The notes under the pieces are model-generated. The model did not search any database, was not told the DNA's origin, and was given only the letters and a program-made list of their open reading frames with translations. A program made the position numbers and the translations under genes. This document shows positions 8,485 through 16,743 of a stretch of DNA of 64,000 nt, one piece after another; position 1 is the stretch's first letter; the number at the start of each line of letters is the position of its first letter. Origin of the DNA: Terrimonas pollutisoli (lineage in GTDB: Bacteria > Bacteroidota > Bacteroidia > Chitinophagales > Chitinophagaceae); NCBI RefSeq assembly GCF_029360765.1, contig NZ_JARKNA010000002.1, positions 56,803-120,802 of the forward strand, in the 5' to 3' direction.

Positions 8485-11400
8485 ATGAGACAGATAATAG
8501 AGTTTTTTAAAAGGCTTTTCGATAGCGGCGACTGGCCACCACGGTGGCATTGTGGTCGCTGGACTGAATTTCACGGATGGCTTTATATTATCAGTGACCT
8601 ATTAATATGGACAGCCTATTTCACCATCCCAATTGTGATTATCAGGTACATTTCAAAAAAGCAGGGAATACGGTTTGTGCGATTGTATTTTTTATTCGCT
8701 GCATTTATCCTGGCCTGCGGAGCTACACATTTTTTAGATGCTGTAGCGTTTTGGATTCCTGCTTATCGTCTTAATGCCCTGGTACGTTTAATTACCGGGG
8801 TTGTTAGCTGGATCACGGTTTTTTACGTCGTCAGGGTTCTCCCCTCTGTCTTTTCATTAAAAACACAAAATGAACTGGAAGCGGAAATAGAGCAACGAAA
8901 AAAGGCCGAACAGCAAAGCCGTGAAAGCGAAGAGCAGATACAAACTATTTTCAATGCCGCTCCCGATGCAGTGATTGTGATTGACCAGGATGGCCTTATT
9001 GGTAGATGGAATCACAAAGCTGAAACTCTTTTTGGCTGGAACGCAGATGAAGTGATAGGTAAACTTCTCAGTGAAACCATTATCCCTCTGCGCTACCGTG
9101 AGGCACATAAAGCAGGTCTGCAGCATTTCCTAAAAACAGGCGAAGGGCCGGTGCTGGGCAAATCAATAGAAATGCATGCTATCAATAAAAAAAATATTGA
9201 ATTTGATGTGTCACTGAGTATTTCTCCTACTCTTGTCGATGGAAAATATCTGTTCATTGGATTTGTCCGTGATATAACAGAAAAAAAAAGAGCGGAAATA
9301 CAAATTCAAAAACAGAAACAGGACATCCAGGACTTTATAGACAGCATGTCAACGCTTAGTGTAAAATTATCTACAGATGGAAGAATTCTGATGATAAATA
9401 AAATTGCATTGCAGGCATCGGGGTTATCCATGGAAGAATTGCTGAAGATTAATTTCACAGAGGGACATTGGTGGACATTCGACCCCGAAGTTCATTCACG
9501 GGTGCGTGATGCATTTAAAAAAGCCAGTTCAGGTACAGCCATTAATTATGATGAAAACATTTTTGTTTTTGGTCAGGTACTTACTATAAATTTCAGCTTA
9601 ATTCCCATATTTAAGACAACCGGCAGTGTTGATTATATTGTTGGAGAAGGAAGAGATATTACCGCACAGAAAAAAGCTGAAGAAAAAATCAAGGAGAGCG
9701 AAGAAAAACTTAGCATGCTTTTCAATTCGATGGATGAAGGGTTTTGCATTATTGAGATGATTTTCGATGAGCAGAAAAAACCGGTTGACTACCGTTTTTT
9801 GGTGATAAATCCATCTTTTGAAAAGCAAACCGGGCTCCGTGATGCTGTCGGCAAGCGTATGCGTGAATTTGCCCCCAGCCACGAAGAACATTGGTTTGAA
9901 ATCTATGGAAAGATTGCGTTGACAGGCGAACCAATTCGATTTGAGAATCGTGCTGAACAATTGCACCGGTGGTATGATGTTTACGCATTTCGTTTCGGAG
10001 AACCGAAGAACCTGCAAGTCGCAATTCTCTTTAACGACATTACCGAACGCAAAAGGACGGAAGATACAATCAAGCAACTGAACCTGGAACTGGAAAAACG
10101 GGTAGAAGAGAAAACAAAAGAAGTAATACAAAATGAAAAACGCTTTCGGGCACTTATTGAAAACAGTAGTGAAGCCATCATCGTGAGTGACCTTGAGGGG
10201 AATCGTATTTTTGTTTCAGAGGGAATCGAACGTATGCTGGGCTATACCCCACAGGAATATATGAAGCTCAATATTTTCGATATGGTGCCGCCTGAGGAAG
10301 GTCATTCTCTTCGCCGGGTGTTACAAAAAATAGTTGACAATCCCGGGGAACCTTTCACGATCAATGTCCACGTACAACATAAGAACGGTTCATGGCGCTG
10401 GATAGAAGCAGCGATGGCGGGATTTTTTGATGTACCAGGTTTGAATGGAATCGTTATTACTTATCGGGATGTTACCGGGCGTAAAGAAGCCGAAGATAAA
10501 TTAATGATAAGTGAAAATCGTTTTCGCTCCATCATCGAACAGTTTCCTTATCCCGTAGTTACCTACACTCCCGATGGATGCTATATCAATGCAAATAAAG
10601 CATGGGAAATAATGTGGCAGGAAAAAAGAGAGCAGATAGAAGAATATAACATTCGCAAAGATCCTCAATTAATAGGCTCTGGGCTTTCAAAATATGTAGA
10701 AAGAGCATTTGCAGGAGAAGTTGCAATTTCAGAACCTTATTTATACGACCCTGCCCTAATTGGCCGGACCGGCAGAAAAAGATGGGCGCAAATGACATTG
10801 TATCCTTTAAAAAATGCTGACGATGACATACTGGAAGTTGTTCTAATATTGCAGGATGTAACGGAAAACAAAGAAGCTGAAGAAAGCCTTCGTAAAAGTT
10901 TCAAAGAAATTTCAGATTATAAATATGCGCTCGATGAGTCGTCCATTGTTGCAATTACTGATCAAAAAGGAATCATCAAATATGCCAACGAAAACTTCTG
11001 TAAGATTTCTAAATACAACGTTAATGAACTCATTGGACAAGATCACCGTATAATTAATTCCGGTTATCATTCAAAGGAATTTATTCGAAGTATATGGGTA
11101 GCCATTGCCAATGGAAAAATATGGAAAGGGGAATTAAAAAATAAGGCGAAGGACGGCACTATTTACTGGGTAGATACGACAATAGTTCCTTTCCTGAATG
11201 AAGATGGTAAGCCTTATCAGTATATCGCCATAAGAGCAGATATCACTGAACGCAAACAGGCGGAGCAGGCATTGCAAGAAAGCCAGCAACTACTGTCGGC
11301 CATTATTGATAATTCGACGGCGGTTATTTATGTTAAGAATCTGCAAGGTCAGTATTTGATGGTGAATCGTCGTTTTTCCGAATTGTTTCATCTTAATCAG

Positions 11401-12783
11401 GAAAATATTCTGGGTAAAACAGATTATGATTTTTTCTCGAAAGAGGAGGCTGATTCATTTCGACGTGTGGATGTGCGTGTAGCTGCGGCTGATCATGCCT
11501 TGACAGAGGAAGAAATGGCGCCGCATGACGATGGCCTGCATACATATATCTCGGTGAAAAGCATCCTGCGGGATAATATGGGCAACCCTTACGCCATTTT
11601 TGGCATTTCTACTGACATTACCGAACGGAAAAAGGCAGAAGAGGCGATTCTTCGGGCCGAAGCGAACTACCGTGAAATATTTGAAAACGCAACAGATGCC
11701 ATTTATGTCCATGAAATGGATACAGGAAAAGTTATTGAAGTAAACCAACGAGCAGTTGAAGTGACCGGCTATACAAAAGAAGAGCTGCTAACCAGTGACC
11801 CTAACGATTTTATTACTAGTCACCCGGATTATAATCTTGAAAAAGCTTTGGGTTATATTCAAAAAGCTGCAACCGGACAACAACAATTTTTTGAATGGCT
11901 GGGCAAAAAGAAAGATGGATCATTTAACTGGTTCGAAGTAAACTTAAAAAAAGCTAACATAACCGGGCAGGAACGTATACTTGCATTCTTTCGTGAAATA
12001 AACGACCGGAAAAAAGCCCAGTTAGAAATACAAAAGCTGAATGAAGGACTGGAACAAAAAGTAATGGAACGAACGACTCAGTTAGAAACAGCTAACAAGG
12101 AATTAGAAGCGTTTTCGTATTCCGTTTCTCATGATCTCAGAGCGCCGCTTCGTATCATCGATGGATATACAGGGATAATTGTAAGTGATTACGGCAATAA
12201 ACTGGATGAAGAGGGGAACAGGTTACTTGGAATTGTCACAGAGAATGCCCGCAGGATGGGTCAGTTGATTGATGACCTGCTCAATCTTTCCCGGCAAGGA
12301 AGAAAAGAATTAAATTTTCTTCACATCAATATGGCCAAATTGGTAGAATCAGTTATTGCAGAACAGGATATTCCAAAAGCAAACAACTTAATGATACAGG
12401 TCGGGAGTCTTGAACCCGCACTTTGTGACAGCAGTCTAATACGTCAGGTCTGGGTCAACCTTATTTCCAATGCCATTAAATATTCCGGGACAAGAGATCA
12501 TCCGAAAATTGAAATAGATTCATTTAAAACTGCGAATGAAATCATATATAGTATAAAAGACAACGGGGTGGGATTTAATATGAAATACGCAGATAAATTA
12601 TTTGGCGTATTTCAGAGATTACACAAAATGACAGAATTTGAAGGAACAGGAGTGGGACTTGCGTTGATGCATAGAATAATCACCCGTCATGGAGGCAGGG
12701 TGTGGGCGGAAGCAGAAGTGGATAAAGGGTCAACTTTCTACTTTAGCTTACCTGTTAATTCAAACAAATATCAAAACAATTAA
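8485..12783 (+). CDS. Multi-PAS sensor histidine kinase with ETR1-like (ethylene-receptor type) membrane domain
   Basis: 1432 aa. Residues 33-125 form three membrane helices matching the ETR1 ethylene-binding domain: Asp38, Tyr45, Pro49, Ile75, Cys78 and His82 (ISDLLIWTAYFTIP and ILACGATHF) have the spacing of ETR1 Asp25, Tyr32, Pro36, Ile62, Cys65 and His69. Then come about eight PAS/PAC units ending in ITEKKRAE, ITAQKKAEE, ITERKRTE, VTGRKEAED, VTENKEAEE, ITERKQAE, ITERKKAEE and INDRKKAQ (about residues 262, 391, 518, 662, 791, 918, 1044 and 1171). The kinase core has SHDLRAPL with phospho-acceptor His1216, the N box SNAIKYSG, DNGVGF and GTGVGLAL. Known ETR1-type domains bind Cu(I) and ethylene; ligand here is inference. 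I chose ATG 8485; a TTG at 8422 would add 21 residues with no counterpart in the domain. A response regulator follows after 9 bp, its likely partner. Confidence 0.93.
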   Translation: MRQIIEFFKRLFDSGDWPPRWHCGRWTEFHGWLYIISDLLIWTAYFTIPIVIIRYISKKQGIRFVRLYFLFAAFILACGATHFLDAVAFWIPAYRLNALVRLITGVVSWITVFYVVRVLPSVFSLKTQNELEAEIEQRKKAEQQSRESEEQIQTIFNAAPDAVIVIDQDGLIGRWNHKAETLFGWNADEVIGKLLSETIIPLRYREAHKAGLQHFLKTGEGPVLGKSIEMHAINKKNIEFDVSLSISPTLVDGKYLFIGFVRDITEKKRAEIQIQKQKQDIQDFIDSMSTLSVKLSTDGRILMINKIALQASGLSMEELLKINFTEGHWWTFDPEVHSRVRDAFKKASSGTAINYDENIFVFGQVLTINFSLIPIFKTTGSVDYIVGEGRDITAQKKAEEKIKESEEKLSMLFNSMDEGFCIIEMIFDEQKKPVDYRFLVINPSFEKQTGLRDAVGKRMREFAPSHEEHWFEIYGKIALTGEPIRFENRAEQLHRWYDVYAFRFGEPKNLQVAILFNDITERKRTEDTIKQLNLELEKRVEEKTKEVIQNEKRFRALIENSSEAIIVSDLEGNRIFVSEGIERMLGYTPQEYMKLNIFDMVPPEEGHSLRRVLQKIVDNPGEPFTINVHVQHKNGSWRWIEAAMAGFFDVPGLNGIVITYRDVTGRKEAEDKLMISENRFRSIIEQFPYPVVTYTPDGCYINANKAWEIMWQEKREQIEEYNIRKDPQLIGSGLSKYVERAFAGEVAISEPYLYDPALIGRTGRKRWAQMTLYPLKNADDDILEVVLILQDVTENKEAEESLRKSFKEISDYKYALDESSIVAITDQKGIIKYANENFCKISKYNVNELIGQDHRIINSGYHSKEFIRSIWVAIANGKIWKGELKNKAKDGTIYWVDTTIVPFLNEDGKPYQYIAIRADITERKQAEQALQESQQLLSAIIDNSTAVIYVKNLQGQYLMVNRRFSELFHLNQENILGKTDYDFFSKEEADSFRRVDVRVAAADHALTEEEMAPHDDGLHTYISVKSILRDNMGNPYAIFGISTDITERKKAEEAILRAEANYREIFENATDAIYVHEMDTGKVIEVNQRAVEVTGYTKEELLTSDPNDFITSHPDYNLEKALGYIQKAATGQQQFFEWLGKKKDGSFNWFEVNLKKANITGQERILAFFREINDRKKAQLEIQKLNEGLEQKVMERTTQLETANKELEAFSYSVSHDLRAPLRIIDGYTGIIVSDYGNKLDEEGNRLLGIVTENARRMGQLIDDLLNLSRQGRKELNFLHINMAKLVESVIAEQDIPKANNLMIQVGSLEPALCDSSLIRQVWVNLISNAIKYSGTRDHPKIEIDSFKTANEIIYSIKDNGVGFNMKYADKLFGVFQRLHKMTEFEGTGVGLALMHRIITRHGGRVWAEAEVDKGSTFYFSLPVNSNKYQNN

Positions 12784-12792
12784 ATAAATAAT

Positions 12793-13239
12793 ATGGCAGA
12801 ACATAATCATGTTGAAATTCTTTTAATAGAAGATAATCTTCATGAAGCTGAACTGACTATCAGAGCCCTGAAAAAACACAACCTTATTGATCGGCTGAAG
12901 CATATTGACGATGGTGCGGACGCCCTTGATTTCATTTTTTGCAACGGTGCATATTCAGATAGGTTGAATTCACTAAATCCTAAGCTTATTCTTCTTGATC
13001 TTAAGTTGCCTAAAGTTGGAGGTCTGGAAATACTCAGACAATTAAAGGCCGATGAACGGACAAAAATGATTCCTATCGTCGTTCTCACTTCTTCGAAGGA
13101 AGAAGAAGATGTTATTGAAAGCTATAAACTGGGAGTAAATAGCTATATCGTTAAGCCTGTCAATTATGAAGCATTTACCCAAGCCGTAGCCGAATTGGGA
13201 TTATATTGGATACATCTGAATCAAAATCCTTATTCCTGA
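12793..13239 (+). CDS. Single-domain response regulator (Rcp1-like)
   Basis: 148 aa receiver domain without output domain. Visible: acidic pair in LLIEDN (residues 10-15), phospho-acceptor Asp69 in LILLDLKLP, the Thr/Ser in VVLTSSKEE and Lys in YIVKPVNYE. The insert after helix 2 (FIFCNGAYSDR) is characteristic of the Rcp1 class that partners phytochrome and multi-PAS kinases. It starts 9 bp after the kinase stop, so both form one operon and phosphate probably passes from His1216 to Asp69. What it then controls is not visible in this window. Confidence 0.93.
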   Translation: MAEHNHVEILLIEDNLHEAELTIRALKKHNLIDRLKHIDDGADALDFIFCNGAYSDRLNSLNPKLILLDLKLPKVGGLEILRQLKADERTKMIPIVVLTSSKEEEDVIESYKLGVNSYIVKPVNYEAFTQAVAELGLYWIHLNQNPYS

Positions 13240-13242
13240 AAT

Positions 13243-13428
13243 AAAACCACTATAATTGCCGACGAGGTGGGACTTAAATCTGATCCCGAATTTCGTTCCG
13301 CATTTGTGGGCTATATTGAGTCGGGTACCCGAATTGCGGTCATCAACTCTCAATTATCCGAAAACCTGATAGCACAGCACGAGCCAAATCCAAAACTGTC
13401 AGATCAAGTACTAACTATTACAGTTTAG
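13243..13428 (+). pseudogene. C-terminal fragment resembling a group II truncated haemoglobin
   Basis: Directly after the response-regulator stop an open frame of about 60 codons with no start reads IIADEVGLKSDPEFRSAFVGY, IESGTRIAVINSQ and ends at TAG 13426-13428. From memory, DPEFRSAFVxYxExGTRxAxxNSQ resembles the C-terminal part of bacterial group II truncated haemoglobins; I am only moderately sure of the family. The N-terminal globin portion is absent. The last four bases overlap the end of the convergent oxidoreductase gene. Confidence 0.5.
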
Positions 13429-14333
13429 AATTCTTCTTGTATTATTTCGCTGTTGCACGCTGCTCCTGCGACCATACCTGCTGATACAGCAAGAGCGATG
13501 TCTCTTGACGGATTGGAATTGTCGCCACAGGCAAAAACTCCGTATATGGTTGTCTTGTGGGACGCATCCACTTTTACAGCACCCTTCTCTGTCAGCTCAC
13601 ACCCTAGTTGTGCAGGAATTTCAGAGTGTTGTATGAGTTCTGGTCTTGCATATATTGCTGTTATAGAAGTTTTAGAATTGTCTGTAAAAACTATGTTTTG
13701 AATTTGCCCGTTAATATGCTCAAAACCATCAATTTCTTTTTCAACAATTGGGATTTTGTGTTTTCTCAATTTCTCAGTCTGATCCTTTGTTAGCGTTGAT
13801 TTTCCATTTGTGTAAAGAGTTAAGTCTTTTGTCCAATTGTTAACCAACCTTGAAAATTCAAAGCCATAATCTCCATTGCCCAGGATTCCTGTCTTTTCAT
13901 ATTTTACTTCGTAGCCGTGACAATATGGACAATGAATTACGGAAATTCCCCAACATTCTGAAAAGCCTTTTATATCAGGAATTATATCGCTTAGTCCTGT
14001 GGCGAGTATTAGTTTCCTAGAGTAAAATAAGTCACCCGCCTGGGTTTTGATTTCAAATCCTTTCTCTGTTTTTACTCCTTTTACTGCTAACCCACTGTGA
14101 AATTTTACGGTTTTGTACTGACTAACCTGCTCCTTTGCCAATGTCGCAATTTGCTTTGGTGTCTTGCCGTCTTGTGTTAAGAAATTATGCGAGTATGGTG
14201 TTTGTTTATTGCGGGGCTTTTCGCTATCAATAATTAAGACGTTTCTTAATGCTCGTCCCAAACTCATTGCTGCCGAAAGTCCTGAATAACTTCCGCCAAT
14301 TATTATTATTTCAAAGTTATTATTGTCAGGCAT
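13425..14333 (-). CDS. NAD(P)/FAD-dependent oxidoreductase, thioredoxin-reductase-like
   Basis: 302 aa. An FAD-binding Rossmann motif starts the protein (IIIIGGSYSGLSAAMSLGRA), a CPYC redox motif lies near residue 133 (VIHCPYCHGYE), and the C-terminal segment GVFACGDNSNPSRDIALAVSAG is the second FAD-contacting motif ending in the usual A.GM. It fits the short TrxB-like class that reduces small disulfides or acts on low-molecular-weight thiols. ATG 14333 is used because MPDNNNFEIIIIGG places the Rossmann strand at the usual distance; an upstream ATG at 14378 would add an unrelated leader. It is convergent with the globin fragment. No thioredoxin gene adjoins. Confidence 0.88.
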   Translation of the reverse strand: MPDNNNFEIIIIGGSYSGLSAAMSLGRALRNVLIIDSEKPRNKQTPYSHNFLTQDGKTPKQIATLAKEQVSQYKTVKFHSGLAVKGVKTEKGFEIKTQAGDLFYSRKLILATGLSDIIPDIKGFSECWGISVIHCPYCHGYEVKYEKTGILGNGDYGFEFSRLVNNWTKDLTLYTNGKSTLTKDQTEKLRKHKIPIVEKEIDGFEHINGQIQNIVFTDNSKTSITAIYARPELIQHSEIPAQLGCELTEKGAVKVDASHKTTIYGVFACGDNSNPSRDIALAVSAGMVAGAACNSEIIQEEF

Positions 14334-14526
14334 ATGATTATAGTTTATCAAGGCCGTTGATGGAAAAAGAGAACGCAAACGGTGTCAAAGTGAGTTCACT
14401 CTTTTTTATTAGTTGTCTTCTTGTAAACTTTTCTGACGCTGGTGATTGGTATCGTCCGTTAAAGTAGCACACAACCGTGTGTATTTACGCTAATATACAC
14501 TATGAAAATACCCAAAACAATTTTTT

Positions 14527-14603
14527 CGCCGGGGTTGGCCGGGCCAAGCCCCGACGGGACCGCTTACTTAGTTTGAAGAAGAGAAGACCTCGGAAGGACG
14601 GAA
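14527..14603 (+). repeat. REP element with conserved tail, distant copy
   Basis: The palindrome at 14527-14556 (CGCCGGGGTTGGCC/GGGCCAAGCCCCGACG) is the same REP as at 6092, with the same tail (CTTAGTTTGAAGA... GGAAGGACGGAAA). It is 8.4 kb from the RAYT gene, so the REP family spreads beyond the transposase. Confidence 0.9.
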
Positions 14604-14616
14604 AATGAGGAAGGGA

Positions 14617-14717
14617 TTAGTGTCCTATACCAGCTTTGTTGGTGATTGACCTTGCACAAAAGCCTGGCGCAACACACAACAAAGGCGGTTTACAGTTTGG
14701 GAACACCAACACAGGAG
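14617..14717 (+). repeat. ~100-bp dispersed repeat, copy 3
   Basis: It matches copies 1 and 2, running from TTAGTGTCCTATACCAGC to GGGAACACCAACACAGG. This copy abuts a REP tail, unlike the other two. Confidence 0.9.
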
Positions 14718-14737
14718 AAAACTATCAAAGGTTCCGT

Positions 14738-14788
14738 ACAACCGAGGCTTCATCGTTGGTGCTGCGCACCCGACGAAGCCTCGGTTGT
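14738..14788. repeat. 18-bp-arm inverted repeat downstream of an unknown gene
   Basis: Arms 14738-14755 and 14771-14788 (ACAACCGAGGCTTC and its complement, then one mismatch, then TCG) enclose a 15-bp loop. It lies 14 bp beyond the stop of the minus-strand gene at 14803. On that strand no T-run follows, so it is not a classical terminator; a transcript-end stem-loop or a second palindrome family is possible. Confidence 0.8.
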
Positions 14789-14802
14789 TTTGGCTATAGT
14801 TT

Positions 14803-15618
14803 TTACCTGATGCGTACAAAGTCTTTTCGTGATTTTAGATATTTGTCACTATTCAAAAAAACAACAAAAGATTCTCCCATATAGGGAATTTCCTGTTTTC
14901 CCAATGCCATAGCTTGATATTGCAACGCTTCCAATAGTTCAACCCAATATCTAATGATTTGTGCTACATAAAATTGCCTTAAGCCACGAACCGCATTATT
15001 CATTCCAGTCAAAAAGCTTGCATTTTGAATTGAATTGATGGGTTTATTTCTTTCACTCGTATGTATAATATGAGCAAACGAGCCAAGTAATTGTTGGGCA
15101 ATTTGCGCATTTCTTTCAATCTCGTCTCTTTTTCTTGAAGAAACGTTTTGCTTAAATAATACCATATCTATTCTTTCGCTCCATTCTGAAATAGGATCGA
15201 TATTCCTTGTTTGAGTAGTAAGTAAATTTATATTTGAATATCTATCACCTTTTGCAAAATTGGAAAGGATGTCAATAATATTCTGATGCACAGGATTATC
15301 GAGGTTGTCTAAATAAATAAAACTTAGCGTTCTATTTACGATTATCTCTTTTGATTTAAAGTATAATAACCTTATGTCATGACCTATATCCCGTTTTAGC
15401 GCATCAAGGTTTGGAAAAGTACCATTATGCTTAATGTAATAATCCAACATTAAGCACAACTTTCCAATTCTTTCTAAGCCAGTTGATAAAGCTGTAAAGG
15501 CTTGGAAGTAAAATCCTTTGTCTGCGTAGTTAGCTTTTCTTATTTGAGTCGCACCAGAAGCCAACATTTCGTTCGTAAAAACTGCCTCCTTGTTAAGTGC
15601 TTGAAAAATTTCATTCAT
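14803..15618 (-). CDS. Unknown protein, mostly helical, possible HEPN-like fold
   Basis: 271 aa without signal peptide or membrane segments. The N-terminal segment GFYFQAFTALSTGLERIGKLCLML resembles the helix of HEPN-type proteins in which an amphipathic stretch precedes a conserved Glu-Arg, but I cannot find a sure R-x4-6-H RNase motif. The rest is charged and helical. Base composition is more AT-rich than the flanking core genes, in line with the single-gene accessory block it belongs to. Function unknown; a defence or toxin role would be a guess. Confidence 0.7.
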   Translation of the reverse strand: MNEIFQALNKEAVFTNEMLASGATQIRKANYADKGFYFQAFTALSTGLERIGKLCLMLDYYIKHNGTFPNLDALKRDIGHDIRLLYFKSKEIIVNRTLSFIYLDNLDNPVHQNIIDILSNFAKGDRYSNINLLTTQTRNIDPISEWSERIDMVLFKQNVSSRKRDEIERNAQIAQQLLGSFAHIIHTSERNKPINSIQNASFLTGMNNAVRGLRQFYVAQIIRYWVELLEALQYQAMALGKQEIPYMGESFVVFLNSDKYLKSRKDFVRIR

Positions 15619-15648
15619 TGGGTTTGTATGTGTTCAAGTAAAATTACA

Positions 15649-15697
15649 GCCAACGTCAGGGCTTTCTGCTGTGCTGATATTCTGTGTTACGTTAGCC
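15649..15697. repeat. attC-like imperfect palindrome
   Basis: The ends GCCAACGT (15649-15656) and ACGTTAGCC (15689-15697) are complementary with one mismatch around a 32-bp interior. It lies between two minus-strand single genes. A second pair, GCTTCTGT/ACAGAAGC, brackets the sequence further right (about 15700-15790). This resembles integron attC architecture but lacks strict core-site consensus. Confidence 0.35.
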
Positions 15698-15784
15698 GGA
15701 ACAGAAGCCGATTGAAAAAAGATGAGCACTTATTCGTCGCCCCGCTGACGCAAAACCTCGCTGTTGTAGGGCTTGTGCTTCTGT

Positions 15785-16558
15785 CTAGAAGTAATCATTA
15801 AGTACAAAAACTCTTTCGTATTCAAATGGAATAATTATTTTTCCGCCAAATGACAGCAGGCCATATTTTCCATTTTTTCCGCCTGTAATTAATTTGAACT
15901 TGTCTTTAATGTCAACTAGTTTGTCATACTCAACAGGGATAATAATTTTATTATTAACTACATCCAAAAGTCCCACTTTACTATTCTCAGTTATTTTCTT
16001 AAAGTCTTTATAATAAAAGTCGCCTCCCATTCCAATTGTAATGCCTACGTCGTCAAAAGAATATTTGTTGTCTGATGGATTATATGGAAAATCTGTTTTT
16101 ACACCATTAGTGTCAACCATGAATATGTCTTTATCAATTTTCACAGCAGCCATATTATTTTTAAAATGGCTTATGTCGTCATAGATATGAGGAATTCTTA
16201 TTTTGCCTTGCTTATCATAAAATCCCCATTTCCCGTTACGTTTCAATCCAACTCTATTAAGATTTGTATAAGTTGATTGACTTGATTCAATAGAGTCAAT
16301 TCCCATTTCTTTTCCTTCATAACTATAAATGGTTGTCAACTTGCTTTTACTATCAATAACAAATAGCCAAGTCCAAGCATTTGAATAAGCCCATTTTACG
16401 CCATGGTTTAAGATTTTCTGTCCAGATGAATTAAATATATCATACTGGGTTATTCCATTAATTTTTTTCTCACAACTATAAATTAGTCCAGGTGGCTGTC
16501 TTTGAGAATATGCAACCGAGAATGGAAAGAACGATAATAAAATCAAAATTTGTTTCAT
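15785..16558 (-). CDS. Secreted WG-repeat protein
   Basis: 257 aa with a signal peptide (MKQILILLSFFPFSVAYSQ). Several WG-type repeats are readable: KWGFYDKQGKIRIPHIYDDI, VGLLDVVNNKIIIPVEYDKL and YGLLSFGGKIIIPFEYERV, each of the pattern (W/Y)G..(D..)G.(I)IP..YD. WG repeats form beta-rich scaffolds common in Bacteroidota exported proteins; ligands are rarely known. The last repeat stops right after YERV, so the protein ends inside a repeat. ATG 16558 is taken because it starts the signal peptide; the frame extends 27 codons further upstream without support. Confidence 0.85.
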   Translation of the reverse strand: MKQILILLSFFPFSVAYSQRQPPGLIYSCEKKINGITQYDIFNSSGQKILNHGVKWAYSNAWTWLFVIDSKSKLTTIYSYEGKEMGIDSIESSQSTYTNLNRVGLKRNGKWGFYDKQGKIRIPHIYDDISHFKNNMAAVKIDKDIFMVDTNGVKTDFPYNPSDNKYSFDDVGITIGMGGDFYYKDFKKITENSKVGLLDVVNNKIIIPVEYDKLVDIKDKFKLITGGKNGKYGLLSFGGKIIIPFEYERVFVLNDYF

Positions 16559-16743
16559 GATGAAATTTCGTTTGGCATAGCCTACAACGATTGTATTTCC
16601 GCTAAAATACGCTACTTCCAATAGTAAACAATTTTCCAACCTATTCTTAATAGGTACATTAGCGAAAAATGTGCTACTGCGGCTGAGTAGCTCAAATACA
16701 ATCAGGGTGGCATTGTCTTATTGTTTGTAAGTGTTTTTAGGGT

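Larger units (their letters stand above)
14334..14802. other. 469-bp spacer with REP, dispersed repeat and long hairpin
   Basis: Left to right: unassigned sequence 14334-14526, a REP element with tail (14527-14603), dispersed repeat copy 3 (14617-14717) and an 18-bp-arm hairpin (14738-14788). REP and dispersed repeat are separated by only 13 bp. No coding sequence is supported. Confidence 0.8.
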
